A DNA stretch of 64,000 nucleotides from Bacteroidales bacterium (GTDB lineage: Bacteria > Bacteroidota > Bacteroidia > Bacteroidales > VadinHA17), in the NCBI GenBank assembly GCA_003141895.1, contig PLNT01000007.1, positions 37,781-101,780 on the forward strand, given 5' to 3'. The notes beneath the pieces were generated by a model that searched no databases, was not told the origin of the DNA, and was given only the letters and a program-made list of their open reading frames with translations. The position numbers and the translations under genes were made by a program. Of this stretch, positions 38,051 through 47,182 are shown one piece after another (the first letter of the stretch is position 1; each line of letters opens with the position of its first letter).

Positions 38051-41000
38051 TCAGGCTGTTACAATTTTATTTTTATCAACATACCATATAAAAGCTTCAA
38101 TGTTAAGATATGCCATGTTTGAAAGAAGATTACGGTATTCGTTTACCTGTTCAACATAATGAGAACTCTCTTCTCCGAACTTAAAATCAATTATTGTGGT
38201 TTTGCCGTTTTTAAGTATCACTCTGTCGGGTCGTTTAGTAAGACCTGTCGGAAGAAGAATTCCAGCTTCATTCATTATTGTATTATCAGCCGAAAACCAA
38301 TCAGCCACCACTGGAAGACGTACAAGTTCACTAATTCTCACCTCAATGTAAGCTCTGTCGTCCTCAGACAGTTTCCCTTCCAGAATAAGTTTCCTTACAG
38401 CAGCCGGAATATCGGATGCATAATTTATTCCTTCAAAGACCTCATGCATCAATTTTCCATAATTAATTTTTTTTCTTATTTTCTGACTCTCAGAAGAAAA
38501 GTAATTTTCACCATGAAGCTTAAGTTTAAGCGATTCCATAGTCTGACTCACGGAATATTTTGAAGAAATAAGGTCCTTCTTTTCAGAGGGTTTAGCTTTA
38601 TTTTCAGGAATTGAACCAAATTCGAATATGTTTTTTTCGCTGTCATAATGACTAAAAAGACTGAAGTCAATATGTTCCTGCAATTCAGGAGGTAAGATGA
38701 TTGCGTTTTTCAATGCTCCTGCAATCGTGTTTTCAGATTTCGGATTATCAACTGAAAACCCGATTAATACATCCTTTGCTCTGGTAAGTGCTACATATAG
38801 CAGGTTAATATTATCAAGGTATACTGAATATTTTTCTTCTTCGTAATTGTTTGCAAAAATAGTATTAACCAGTTCTTTTGAATATTTCACAGGAAGTATC
38901 CCCAGATCATTAAAGGGTGAAAAACCTGGTTTTACCCATAAAATTGGCTGTTTTGAAGGGATATGATCGAGAGTCCATGAAAGAAATGGTAAAATTACAA
39001 CCTTGAATTCGAGACCTTTAGACTTATGAATTGTTATAATTCTCATTGCGTCCTGATTGCCCGGGAGAACTACCGATTTTCTTTTCCCTGTTTCTTCCCA
39101 CCAATCCAGAAACGACTGGATATCGGCATTTTTGCTACCTGCAAAACTTACAACGTAATCCTGGAAGGTATTCAGAAAAGGTATGTTTGATGAAAACTCT
39201 CCAAGACCAAAAAACCTGATTATACCTTCTGTAGCTTCAAATAGTGGCAATTGCCTTATCTTATCAAGCATATCCTCAAATCCCTCAGGGAAATGAGAAC
39301 GTGAAACGTCAATTAATTTATCACTCTGCAGAGAAACTTTTTCAGCTTCCTGGTTTCCGGTTGACATCAGGAAATACCGTAGCATTATCGCCTTGTTTAT
39401 ATAGTCATTGGGATCATTTACAACCGAAATTGTCGCAATGATAAAATTAATTACAACAGAGTTTGAAAGTAATAACGAATCGTTCGAAACCGCATTAAAA
39501 TTATGCAGAGTCCCTTTACCTGACAGATATGAAGTATTATAATCTATCAATGTGTTAAGTACCATGCATCCTTCACGTCCGTCTCTAACAATTATTCCGA
39601 TATCTGAGGCCTTGTAACCCTTATCCTGAAGTGATTCTATTTCATGCGGAAGGCGTTCAAGAACGGCTTTTTCCCATTTTTTCTCTTCATCATTTTTAAT
39701 GAACTCCAGCCTTACGTATCCACCATCATTATTATTTGGATCGGACTGAACGGCCTCAGAGTAAAGTTTCTTAAAACTTACGGGAAGAGTTTCATTGAAT
39801 GACTTGTCAATCTGGTCAGGGATTATCGTAAAAAGGCTATTATTAAATTTAATGATGTTCGATCTGCTTCTCCAGTTTGTTGTTAACGGCTGGCTGAAAA
39901 CTCTTTTATTGTCGGTAATATTTACAAGTACCTTTCCAAGTATCTGCCAGTCGCTGTTTCTCCATCTGTAAATTGATTGTTTCACATCACCAACTACCAG
40001 ATTATCGTAACCTTCTGCCATACTATTTTCAATCAATGGTCTGAAATTATTCCATTGTATTATTGAAGTATCCTGAAATTCGTCGATCATGAAATTTTCA
40101 AACCTGTTTCCGACTTTCTCGTATATAAAAGGGGACTGGTCCTCTTTGGTAATGAGATTAAGGACTTCCCCGGCGTCGGAAAGAAGAAAACTATTTTCAG
40201 AGGTGGTAATAAGATGAACATTATGTACGACATCAGATAATATTCCGAGAGCATATATATTTGAAAGAACAGCATTAGCGCTTCTGTAAGTAATTATGTT
40301 GTCATCATAATACTTAATCGCCTGGCATAATATTTCATCAAGACCATTTGTTACCGCAGTCTGTAATTGTTCTGAAATAGTACTGGTAGACCACCTTGGT
40401 GGATTTTTGCATATTTCACGAACGTAACTATTCGGTTCTTTTATGTTTCCCGAAGCCAGGGATTTTATGAATCCAGGAATACCCTGCCCCTTCCTGTAGA
40501 ATAATTCCTCAGATAGATCGTATAAAGTATAAATCTCATCTGCCTTCTTACCATAGTCAACCAGTTTTGTTTCAAAGGAATGAGTAACCGATCTGATCTT
40601 TTTGATATACTCATGGAGAAACTCTTTGTCCTCAAGTTTCGAGCGATCCTTTTCGGAAAGTATTTTGAATTTTTCTTTAAACAGCTCTTCTGCAAGTCTG
40701 ATTATACCTGCTTTAAGATTCCAGCTTTTCTCTTCATCGATATTTGACATTGCATAAGCTGTCAGCCATTTTCTCAACTGCGCATCATCAGTGGCGGATG
40801 CAATCATTTCATCAACAGCTTCAGACAGTATGGTACTATGATCGAGTTCAACATTAAACCCGGAATGAAGACCAGCCTCTCGTGTAAATGCCCGGAGGAC
40901 TTTCTGGAAAAAACTATCGATTGTCGAAATTGAAAACCTTGAAAAATCGTGCAGAATTGAATTTAAAATTTCTGCAGATTCATTTCTGATCACTTCTTCC

Positions 41001-41287
41001 GTTTTACCAGTTGATCTGATTAAGCCTTCAAGATAATCGCATTTTTGATTTGTGGCAAGATTATGAAGATTATCGAGGATTCTGTTTTTCATTTCCGCAG
41101 TGGCTTTGTTCGTAAAGGTTACTGCAAGAATCTTACGATAATTATACCTCGATCTGAAGAGATTAGCGAGATAAATTTCTGTCAGCTTATAAGTTTTACC
41201 CGATCCGGCTGATGCACTGTAGATGGTCAAAGTACCTTGTCCCATGGAGGCTAAAGTTACCGCTTTTTGTTTAGTGAGATTTGTCAT
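38051..41287 (-). CDS. AddA-like UvrD-type helicase/nuclease
   Basis: 1078 residues. Superfamily 1 helicase: Walker A SASAGSGKT near the N-terminus, AVTFTNKATAEMKNRI, DEFQDTS, GDVKQSIYRWR, IHKSKGLEF and LLYVALTRAKD. A C-terminal PD-(D/E)XK nuclease domain has RPDRVILKNGKTTIIDFKFG. This is the AddA/RecB-type motor-nuclease that resects double-strand ends. First gene of the three-gene set; no clear TAnnTTTG promoter was found upstream. Confidence 0.92.
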   Translation of the reverse strand: MTNLTKQKAVTLASMGQGTLTIYSASAGSGKTYKLTEIYLANLFRSRYNYRKILAVTFTNKATAEMKNRILDNLHNLATNQKCDYLEGLIRSTGKTEEVIRNESAEILNSILHDFSRFSISTIDSFFQKVLRAFTREAGLHSGFNVELDHSTILSEAVDEMIASATDDAQLRKWLTAYAMSNIDEEKSWNLKAGIIRLAEELFKEKFKILSEKDRSKLEDKEFLHEYIKKIRSVTHSFETKLVDYGKKADEIYTLYDLSEELFYRKGQGIPGFIKSLASGNIKEPNSYVREICKNPPRWSTSTISEQLQTAVTNGLDEILCQAIKYYDDNIITYRSANAVLSNIYALGILSDVVHNVHLITTSENSFLLSDAGEVLNLITKEDQSPFIYEKVGNRFENFMIDEFQDTSIIQWNNFRPLIENSMAEGYDNLVVGDVKQSIYRWRNSDWQILGKVLVNITDNKRVFSQPLTTNWRSRSNIIKFNNSLFTIIPDQIDKSFNETLPVSFKKLYSEAVQSDPNNNDGGYVRLEFIKNDEEKKWEKAVLERLPHEIESLQDKGYKASDIGIIVRDGREGCMVLNTLIDYNTSYLSGKGTLHNFNAVSNDSLLLSNSVVINFIIATISVVNDPNDYINKAIMLRYFLMSTGNQEAEKVSLQSDKLIDVSRSHFPEGFEDMLDKIRQLPLFEATEGIIRFFGLGEFSSNIPFLNTFQDYVVSFAGSKNADIQSFLDWWEETGKRKSVVLPGNQDAMRIITIHKSKGLEFKVVILPFLSWTLDHIPSKQPILWVKPGFSPFNDLGILPVKYSKELVNTIFANNYEEEKYSVYLDNINLLYVALTRAKDVLIGFSVDNPKSENTIAGALKNAIILPPELQEHIDFSLFSHYDSEKNIFEFGSIPENKAKPSEKKDLISSKYSVSQTMESLKLKLHGENYFSSESQKIRKKINYGKLMHEVFEGINYASDIPAAVRKLILEGKLSEDDRAYIEVRISELVRLPVVADWFSADNTIMNEAGILLPTGLTKRPDRVILKNGKTTIIDFKFGEESSHYVEQVNEYRNLLSNMAYLNIEAFIWYVDKNKIVTA

Positions 41288-41330
41288 TTAGAAATAAATT
41301 ACAGCTATTATTTGAATGTCTTGCGGTCTG

Positions 41331-41406
41331 TACCTTTATACCCTTAAGCCATTTCCACCTTTACGCCATTACGCCTTTACACCTTTACACCTTTTTATTA
41401 CCTTTG
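41331..41406. repeat. Imperfect CCTTTACACC-type array in the mnmA promoter region
   Basis: Variants of ACCTTTAYRCC recur about seven times, and the final variant TACCTTTGCACC is the likely -7 promoter element of mnmA. Confidence 0.6.
41399..41406 (+). promoter_or_regulatory. Promoter -7 element of mnmA
   Basis: TACCTTTG ends 4 bp before the GTG start codon, so the transcript would begin at or next to the start codon. No TTTG at -33. Confidence 0.5.
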
Positions 41407-41410
41407 CACC

Positions 41411-42610
41411 GTGAATAAAAAAGTGGTAGTCGGATTATCGGGTGGCGTTGATTCCAGCGTTGCAGCATGGATGCTGAAGGAACAGGGCTATGACGTAACC
41501 GGCTTGTTTATGAGAAATTGGAATGACACTACCGGTCTGCTTCAAAGTGATTGTCATTGGGAAGATGACCTCATGTTTGCAGAGATGGTTGCTAAAAAAC
41601 TAAAAATTCCTTTTTACCAGATAGACCTTAGCATACCTTATCGTATGCGTGTTGTTGATTATATGTTTGCCGAATATGAAAAGGGACGGACTCCAAACCC
41701 TGATGTGCTTTGTAACAGGGAAATAAAGTTTGATTCTTTTGCTGAAGAAGCCAGAAAATTGGGAGGCGATTTTGTTGCAACAGGACATTATTGCATAAAA
41801 GAAGAAATACATACCGGTGAAGATACTGTTTATCGTCTTCTTGCCGGGAAAGATAAAAATAAGGATCAGAGCTATTTTCTGTGCCAGGTAAATCAGGAGC
41901 AACTCGCAACCGCACTATTCCCTATTGGCAGTCTAACAAAACCAGAGGTTCGCGAAATAGCACAGAAACTTGGCCTTGCAACTGCTCACCGAAAAGATTC
42001 ACAGGGAATCTGTTTTGTCGGAAAGGTTCATCTGCCAACTTTTTTGCAGCAGAAACTTGAAGCGAAACAGGGAAATATAATTGAAATAAAAGATATAAAG
42101 TTGTATCCTGATATTGCAGATGGGGTCCCTGATATTGTAATACAAGACTGTTTGCTTGCTGAATTGACTGAACCTTTCAAATATGAGCCTTTTTTGGGGG
42201 AGACAATTGGAACGCATAACGGTGCACATTTTTTTACTATTGGTCAAAGGAAAGGTATGAATGTCGGAGGGCATAAAGAAGCTCTGTTTGTAATTAGTAC
42301 AGATGTTACTGAAAATATTATCTATGTCGGTGAAGGACAGGCACATCCCGGACTAAATCGCAAAGGAATGTTTATAAGGGAAAATGAGATCCACTGGATC
42401 AGAACCGATTTAAGAATGAACCAGGGCGAATGTCGGGATTATATGGTGAGAATAAGATATCGTCAGCCACTTCAGCAGGCACGGCTTTATTGCAGGGAAA
42501 AAGGCATGTATATTGTATTTGATAAGCTCCAGCGGGGCATTGCTCCGGGACAGTTTGCTGCATGGTATGACGGTGACGAATTGATTGGATCAGGAGTTAT
42601 CGATAAATAA
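41411..42610 (+). CDS. mnmA: tRNA-specific 2-thiouridylase
   Basis: 399 residues, GTG start; the PP-loop SGGVDSS at residues 10-16 shows that the start cannot lie much further in. Cysteines of the catalytic pair lie in NPDVLCN and GICFVG. It inserts sulfur at U34 of Lys, Glu and Gln tRNAs. The slightly extended central part before the C-terminal beta-barrel domain is within family range. A -7 element ends only 4 bp upstream, suggesting a leaderless transcript. Confidence 0.95.
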   Translation: MNKKVVVGLSGGVDSSVAAWMLKEQGYDVTGLFMRNWNDTTGLLQSDCHWEDDLMFAEMVAKKLKIPFYQIDLSIPYRMRVVDYMFAEYEKGRTPNPDVLCNREIKFDSFAEEARKLGGDFVATGHYCIKEEIHTGEDTVYRLLAGKDKNKDQSYFLCQVNQEQLATALFPIGSLTKPEVREIAQKLGLATAHRKDSQGICFVGKVHLPTFLQQKLEAKQGNIIEIKDIKLYPDIADGVPDIVIQDCLLAELTEPFKYEPFLGETIGTHNGAHFFTIGQRKGMNVGGHKEALFVISTDVTENIIYVGEGQAHPGLNRKGMFIRENEIHWIRTDLRMNQGECRDYMVRIRYRQPLQQARLYCREKGMYIVFDKLQRGIAPGQFAAWYDGDELIGSGVIDK

Positions 42611-42615
42611 ACCGT

Positions 42616-43536
42616 TTATCGTTTATTGTTCGATCGGAGCCGAATTGTTTTTTTCTGAAGACTCACAACGAAAACCCCTGCAAAAATAAGTAATGCCGAA
42701 ACAATCATAACAAGATCAATATGATCCTGACCTAAAATTGTTGCAAGATAAGCTGCAATCATTGGTTGTATATAGGTGTAAATGCTCACAACAGTCGGAC
42801 TCAGACGTCTTAACCCGAAGACTATTAACAGGTAACCAAGATAAGTAGCTCCGATTATTACAAAACCAATTTCGAGCCATGCAGTCGTACTTATAGACGA
42901 CCAATCCATGGTGCTCCACTGGTGATAGCCGGCAGGCATATTTGTCAGCATTCCGAATAAAAAGACCCATTTCATCACAGTAACAGGATGATATTTTTCA
43001 AGCATCCTCTTTATTATTACGGTGAAAAATGCCCAGCTTACTGTGTTAACCAGAGAAAATGTATCCCCCAGAAATGAAGAGCTACCAACATCGGGAACGC
43101 CATTCTGTAATATCAGCATCAACACGCCGGCAAGGCCGATTGCAAGTCCGGCTCCCTTAAGTAATGAGATGTTCTCCCGTAGTATAAGAGCTGCGAAAAT
43201 AAAAGCAAAAATCGGATTTGTTGACTGTATTATTGACGAGTTGACCGGTGTTGTAAGATTTAATCCAACAAGAAAAAATGTCTGATTAATTACAACTCCG
43301 AAGAAAGAGCAGCCGAAAAGATATAATAAATCTTTCTTGTTTACCGATTCTTTAGGCATAAAGAGGCTTGTGATCCAGAACAATGCTACTCCGCAGATAC
43401 TTCTGAGTGACAGAAGAGCAAATGGTTTTATACTTATGGGCATAACTTCCTTTGCGATAACATAATTTAAGCCATAGATTATATTGGCTCCCAGAAGGGA
43501 TAGATGTGCCCAGGTATTTACACGGCTTTTATGCAT
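42616..43536 (-). CDS. EamA (DMT) family transporter
   Basis: 306 residues with about ten membrane helices arranged as two EamA repeats (about 10-140 and 155-295). It has the conserved NYVIAKE segment of helix 1 and the PIFAFIFAALILRE segment of helix 4. The family exports or imports metabolites and amino acids; the substrate is unknown. Convergent with mnmA, 5 bp apart. Confidence 0.88.
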   Translation of the reverse strand: MHKSRVNTWAHLSLLGANIIYGLNYVIAKEVMPISIKPFALLSLRSICGVALFWITSLFMPKESVNKKDLLYLFGCSFFGVVINQTFFLVGLNLTTPVNSSIIQSTNPIFAFIFAALILRENISLLKGAGLAIGLAGVLMLILQNGVPDVGSSSFLGDTFSLVNTVSWAFFTVIIKRMLEKYHPVTVMKWVFLFGMLTNMPAGYHQWSTMDWSSISTTAWLEIGFVIIGATYLGYLLIVFGLRRLSPTVVSIYTYIQPMIAAYLATILGQDHIDLVMIVSALLIFAGVFVVSLQKKTIRLRSNNKR

Positions 43537-43668
43537 ACTGAAATTTGAGTCGCAAAAATATAAAAAGCTGTTACACTTTCAAATAATAGAGATGAGATTG
43601 AAAAGAATTGCGGAGATTTTATTCCTTTGTGTAACAAATTTTACTTTAGAATGAGTATTTTTTTTACC

Positions 43669-43709
43669 ACAAAGGTGCACAAAGGATCCACAAAGGAACA
43701 CAAAGGGCT
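43669..43709. repeat. CACAAAGG-type spacer repeat
   Basis: Four spaced copies of CCACAAAGG/CACAAAGG in a row upstream of the short-chain dehydrogenase; same family as the arrays at 14.83 and 45.67 kb. Confidence 0.6.
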
Positions 43710-43739
43710 CTTTATCATTAAATTTACTATGAATATCGT

Positions 43740-44444
43740 ATGAAAAAAATATCAGTAATCAGCGGCGGAACAAGCGGTCTCGGGCTGGAAATTGCCAATC
43801 TGCTTATTAAAACGGGGAAGAATGTTCTCATACTGGGCAGGAACAATGAGAAGCTGGCTGAAGCATCATCCAGACTCAAAAAAGCTTCAGAGAATCTATC
43901 AGCTGAATCGCTGATCTGTAATATTGGTAAGGAAGAAGATGTCATGAAGGTTGGCGAATTTCTGAACAGGAATTCGTTTACAGTTGAATATCTGTTCAAT
44001 AATGCAGGAATGGGACTTTTCACAAAAGCTCAGAATTCAACTTCATTACTCATCGATACAATCTTTGAGGCCAACCTAAAGGGCATGATTCTTCTCACTT
44101 CTGAAATTCTCAGGCTAACACCCGAAGAGGATGAACTCACGATTGTAAATATTATGTCAACCTCGGCCCTGCTCGGAAGAGCTGAAGAAACTATCTATTG
44201 CGCAGCGAAATTTGGAGCAAGAGGTTATACTGAAGCTCTGAGAACTGAACTAAAAGGCACAAAACGAAATATTATTGCAGTCTACCCGGGAGGAATGAAA
44301 ACAGATTTCTGGAAAATTCCAGGCCAGAACCGTGATATCAGCACTTTTATGGATCCTGTTGAGGTTGCTGAAAAAATCGTAAATGCAGTTATTGTGACAG
44401 ATAAAATGTTAGTGACAGATATAACGATTAACAGGAAGAAGTAG
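43740..44444 (+). CDS. Short-chain dehydrogenase/reductase
   Basis: 234 residues. Cofactor motif GGTSGLGLE (TGxxxGxG type), LFNNAGMG, catalytic serine in IMSTSALLG and the YCAAKFG tyrosine-lysine pair are all present. The substrate is unknown. It stands alone between divergent and convergent neighbours. Confidence 0.92.
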   Translation: MKKISVISGGTSGLGLEIANLLIKTGKNVLILGRNNEKLAEASSRLKKASENLSAESLICNIGKEEDVMKVGEFLNRNSFTVEYLFNNAGMGLFTKAQNSTSLLIDTIFEANLKGMILLTSEILRLTPEEDELTIVNIMSTSALLGRAEETIYCAAKFGARGYTEALRTELKGTKRNIIAVYPGGMKTDFWKIPGQNRDISTFMDPVEVAEKIVNAVIVTDKMLVTDITINRKK

Positions 44445-44500
44445 GCAACAGTCACCCAGGCGTCAGGTTTAGACTCAGGACTGCAAGACCTCAATACAAT

Positions 44501-45640
44501 CTAAGACAACCTGTTCTTATAATCTTCGTACCCAAACTCCTTAATTAATCTGAAGTTCCCTTCTTTCGTCCAGATCCCGATAGAAGGATGATGCACACCA
44601 TTGAATGTGGTTGTTTTAACCATAGTATAATGGATCATATCAAGAAAAATAATCCTGTCACCCGGTTTTAGTTCCTTATCGAAGGACCAGTCTCCCATAA
44701 CATCTCCTGAAAGACACGAATTACCTCCGATTCTATAGGTTGGCTTACCCACAACCGGATCAGTTGCTCCTGCAATCTTTGGTTTATAAGGCATTTCGAG
44801 ACAATCGGGCATATGAGCAGTAAATGACACATCGAGAATAGCTGTTCTTATTCTCTGGTTCTCAACAATATCTTCAACAGTCGAAACAAGTTCCCCTGTC
44901 TCCCATGCAAAAGCACTGCCTGGTTCCAGGATCACATGAATACTATATTTCTCACGGAATTTTTTAATAATTCTGATCAGGTGATCTGTATCATAACCAT
45001 TTCTTGTCATCAGGTGACCGCCGCCCATGTTGATCCATTTCACCTGGTCCAGAAATTTTCCGAATTTATCCTCAACTACATTCAGCACTTTTTCAAGGGC
45101 AAGAGAGTCAGACTCAAAAAGTACATGAAAATGAAGCCCTTCTATTCCTTCAGGTAAACCATCTTTCAAATCATCCGCAGTTATACCAAGCCTCGATCCT
45201 GGAGAACATGGATTATACAAACCATGACTAATTTCTGAGAATTCCGGGTTGATCCTTAATCCGGCTGAAATTTTTTGAGGAGAAGTTTTTAATATATTAG
45301 AAAACTTACGGTACTGAGTTAAAGAATTAAACGTAATATGAGAGCTTAACTTAAGAATTGAATCAAATTCATCAGTTCTGTAAGCTGGTGAATAAGTATG
45401 GGCCGGACAACCGATTTCCTCAAAACACAATCTTGCTTCATCAACTGAACTCGCTGCGGCTCCGGAAATATATTCTTTCAGTATCGGGAAAACACCCCAC
45501 ATTGCAAATCCTTTAAAAGCAAGTATGATTTCGGCACCGGATTTGTCTGATACGCTTTTGATCAATGAGAGATTCTTGCGAAATCTTTCTTCATCGATCA
45601 CGTAACAAGGAGACGGAACTTTATTGTAGTCTATTGACAT
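44501..45640 (-). CDS. nspC: Carboxynorspermidine/carboxyspermidine decarboxylase
   Basis: 379 residues, PLP-dependent alanine-racemase fold. The PLP lysine is in ILAFKGFA near residue 43. HFHVLFESD, NMGGGHL, EPGSAFAWETGE and the C-terminal GGNSCLSGDVMGDW segment are conserved. It decarboxylates carboxyspermidine to spermidine in the alternative polyamine pathway. The upstream gene on this strand encodes the dehydrogenase of the same pathway, 184 bp away, separated by repeat-rich DNA. Confidence 0.93.
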   Translation of the reverse strand: MSIDYNKVPSPCYVIDEERFRKNLSLIKSVSDKSGAEIILAFKGFAMWGVFPILKEYISGAAASSVDEARLCFEEIGCPAHTYSPAYRTDEFDSILKLSSHITFNSLTQYRKFSNILKTSPQKISAGLRINPEFSEISHGLYNPCSPGSRLGITADDLKDGLPEGIEGLHFHVLFESDSLALEKVLNVVEDKFGKFLDQVKWINMGGGHLMTRNGYDTDHLIRIIKKFREKYSIHVILEPGSAFAWETGELVSTVEDIVENQRIRTAILDVSFTAHMPDCLEMPYKPKIAGATDPVVGKPTYRIGGNSCLSGDVMGDWSFDKELKPGDRIIFLDMIHYTMVKTTTFNGVHHPSIGIWTKEGNFRLIKEFGYEDYKNRLS

Positions 45641-45666
45641 ATTTAGCTATTATGGAAAAGTAATTT

Positions 45667-45757
45667 GGGAAAATCCATTAACCACAAAGAACACAAAGTA
45701 CACACAAAGAACACAAAGGTTACCTACAGTTTAAAACTTCGTGTAACTCTGTGGTTA
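45667..45757. repeat. CACAAAG/TTAACCACA spacer repeat with inverted end
   Basis: TTAACCACAAAG followed by several CACAAAG units and ending in CTGTGGTTAA. The outer ends are inverted copies. Confidence 0.6.
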
Positions 45758-45784
45758 AGAATAAAGCAAAGCTCCACGACATTA

Positions 45785-45825
45785 TGCTCTGAGCCCTGAG
45801 CTCTGCGCTCTGTGCTCTGTGCCTT
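45785..45825. repeat. GCTCTGHGC imperfect tandem array
   Basis: About six variants of CTCTGAGC/CTCTGTGC up to the stop codon of the carboxynorspermidine dehydrogenase. A shorter array of the same type lies at 48.68-48.70 kb. Confidence 0.55.
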
Positions 45826-47018
45826 TAAAGTTCCAGGTCAACATTATGCAGTTCAACCCAGGGTAACCCAAGCCTGTTTAATTCTGTCATAAACGGATCG
45901 GGGTCGAACTCCTCTACATTAAATACACCAGGCTTCTTCCAGATTCCCTTCAGATACATCATTGCACCGATGGCAGCAGGTACTCCGGTTGTATAACTTA
46001 TCCCCTGTGCTCCAGTCTCAGCGTATGCTGCCTCATGACTACAATTATTATAGACATAGTAGGTTTTTTCCTTTCCGTCCTTTATTCCTTTTATTCGGCA
46101 TCCTATAGATGTCTGTCCCTTATAGTTTTCTCCCAGTTCTCCCGGATCAGGAAGAACAGCCTTGAGGAACTGAATGGGTACAATCTCCCTGCCTTCGAAC
46201 ATTACAGGTTCAATTCCGGCCATACCAATGTTTTGAATCACACGTAGATGCGTAAGATATTCCTGGCCAAACGTCATCCAGAATCTTGCTCTTTTAAGTG
46301 ATGGATAATTTTTAACGAGTGACTCGAGTTCCTCATGGTATATTAGGTATGATTCTTTGGGTCCGATTTCGGGATAATTTAATGGTTGATGAATTTCATG
46401 AGGTTCTGTCATTATCCATCTGCCATTCTCCCAGTATTTACCTTTCTGAGTGACTTCCCGTATATTTATTTCCGGGTTAAAATTTGTTGCAAATGGTTTA
46501 CCATGATCGCCTGCATTACAATCGACTATATCGAGGAAATACATTTCATCGAAATGGTGTTTGGCTGCATAAGCCGTATAAATTGAAGTCACCCCGGGGT
46601 CAAACCCACATCCAAGAATAGCTGTAATTCCTGCTTTTTTAAATTTATCGATATATGCCCATTGCCAACTGTAGGCGTATTTAGCCTCATCAAGAGGTTC
46701 ATAATTTGCCGTATCTAAGTAAGCAACACCTGTTTCAAGACAAGCGTCCATAATGTGAAGGTCCTGATATGGCAAAGCTACATTAACAACTATATCAGGA
46801 TTAAATGATTTTATGAGTTTTACCAGTTCAGGTACATTATCTGCGTCAATCTGAGCTGTTTTGATCCGATCTTTCCCGATCCTTTTTGCAATAGCATCAC
46901 ATTTTGATTTTGTCCTGCTTGCCAACATTATTTCCGTGAAAACCTCAGGCAATGATGCCATTTTATGAACAACAACTGTGCTTACACCACCTGCTCCGAT
47001 AACTAAAACTTTTCCCAT
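45825..47018 (-). CDS. Saccharopine-dehydrogenase-like carboxynorspermidine synthase
   Basis: 397 residues from the ATG at 47018 (MGKVLVIGAGGVS), which places the Rossmann motif GAGGVS at the N-terminus; 19 upstream codons are not family-like. The central catalytic region has GCGFDPGVTSIY and DIVDCNAGDHG. It condenses aspartate semialdehyde with putrescine or diaminopropane using NADPH to make the substrate of NspC, the next gene on the strand. Saccharopine dehydrogenase is the main alternative annotation. Confidence 0.88.
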   Translation of the reverse strand: MGKVLVIGAGGVSTVVVHKMASLPEVFTEIMLASRTKSKCDAIAKRIGKDRIKTAQIDADNVPELVKLIKSFNPDIVVNVALPYQDLHIMDACLETGVAYLDTANYEPLDEAKYAYSWQWAYIDKFKKAGITAILGCGFDPGVTSIYTAYAAKHHFDEMYFLDIVDCNAGDHGKPFATNFNPEINIREVTQKGKYWENGRWIMTEPHEIHQPLNYPEIGPKESYLIYHEELESLVKNYPSLKRARFWMTFGQEYLTHLRVIQNIGMAGIEPVMFEGREIVPIQFLKAVLPDPGELGENYKGQTSIGCRIKGIKDGKEKTYYVYNNCSHEAAYAETGAQGISYTTGVPAAIGAMMYLKGIWKKPGVFNVEEFDPDPFMTELNRLGLPWVELHNVDLEL

Positions 47019-47182
47019 ATTTTTCAATTTATTCTTTAAGACTCCAAATATAAGACATAAAAATGACCAATCCATAGGGGTAATTCATTCAAAATGTATC
47101 AGAAATTTGTGAAAAATAAGGAAGAAACAGAGAACAAAACTTATTCTGTATATTTACAAACTTATTAGACCTTAACCTGAGC

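Noticed and set aside
45785..45825. Regulatory RNA from the GCTCTG array
   Set aside because: Only a simple imperfect tandem repeat; no stable fold beyond what the repeat itself produces.
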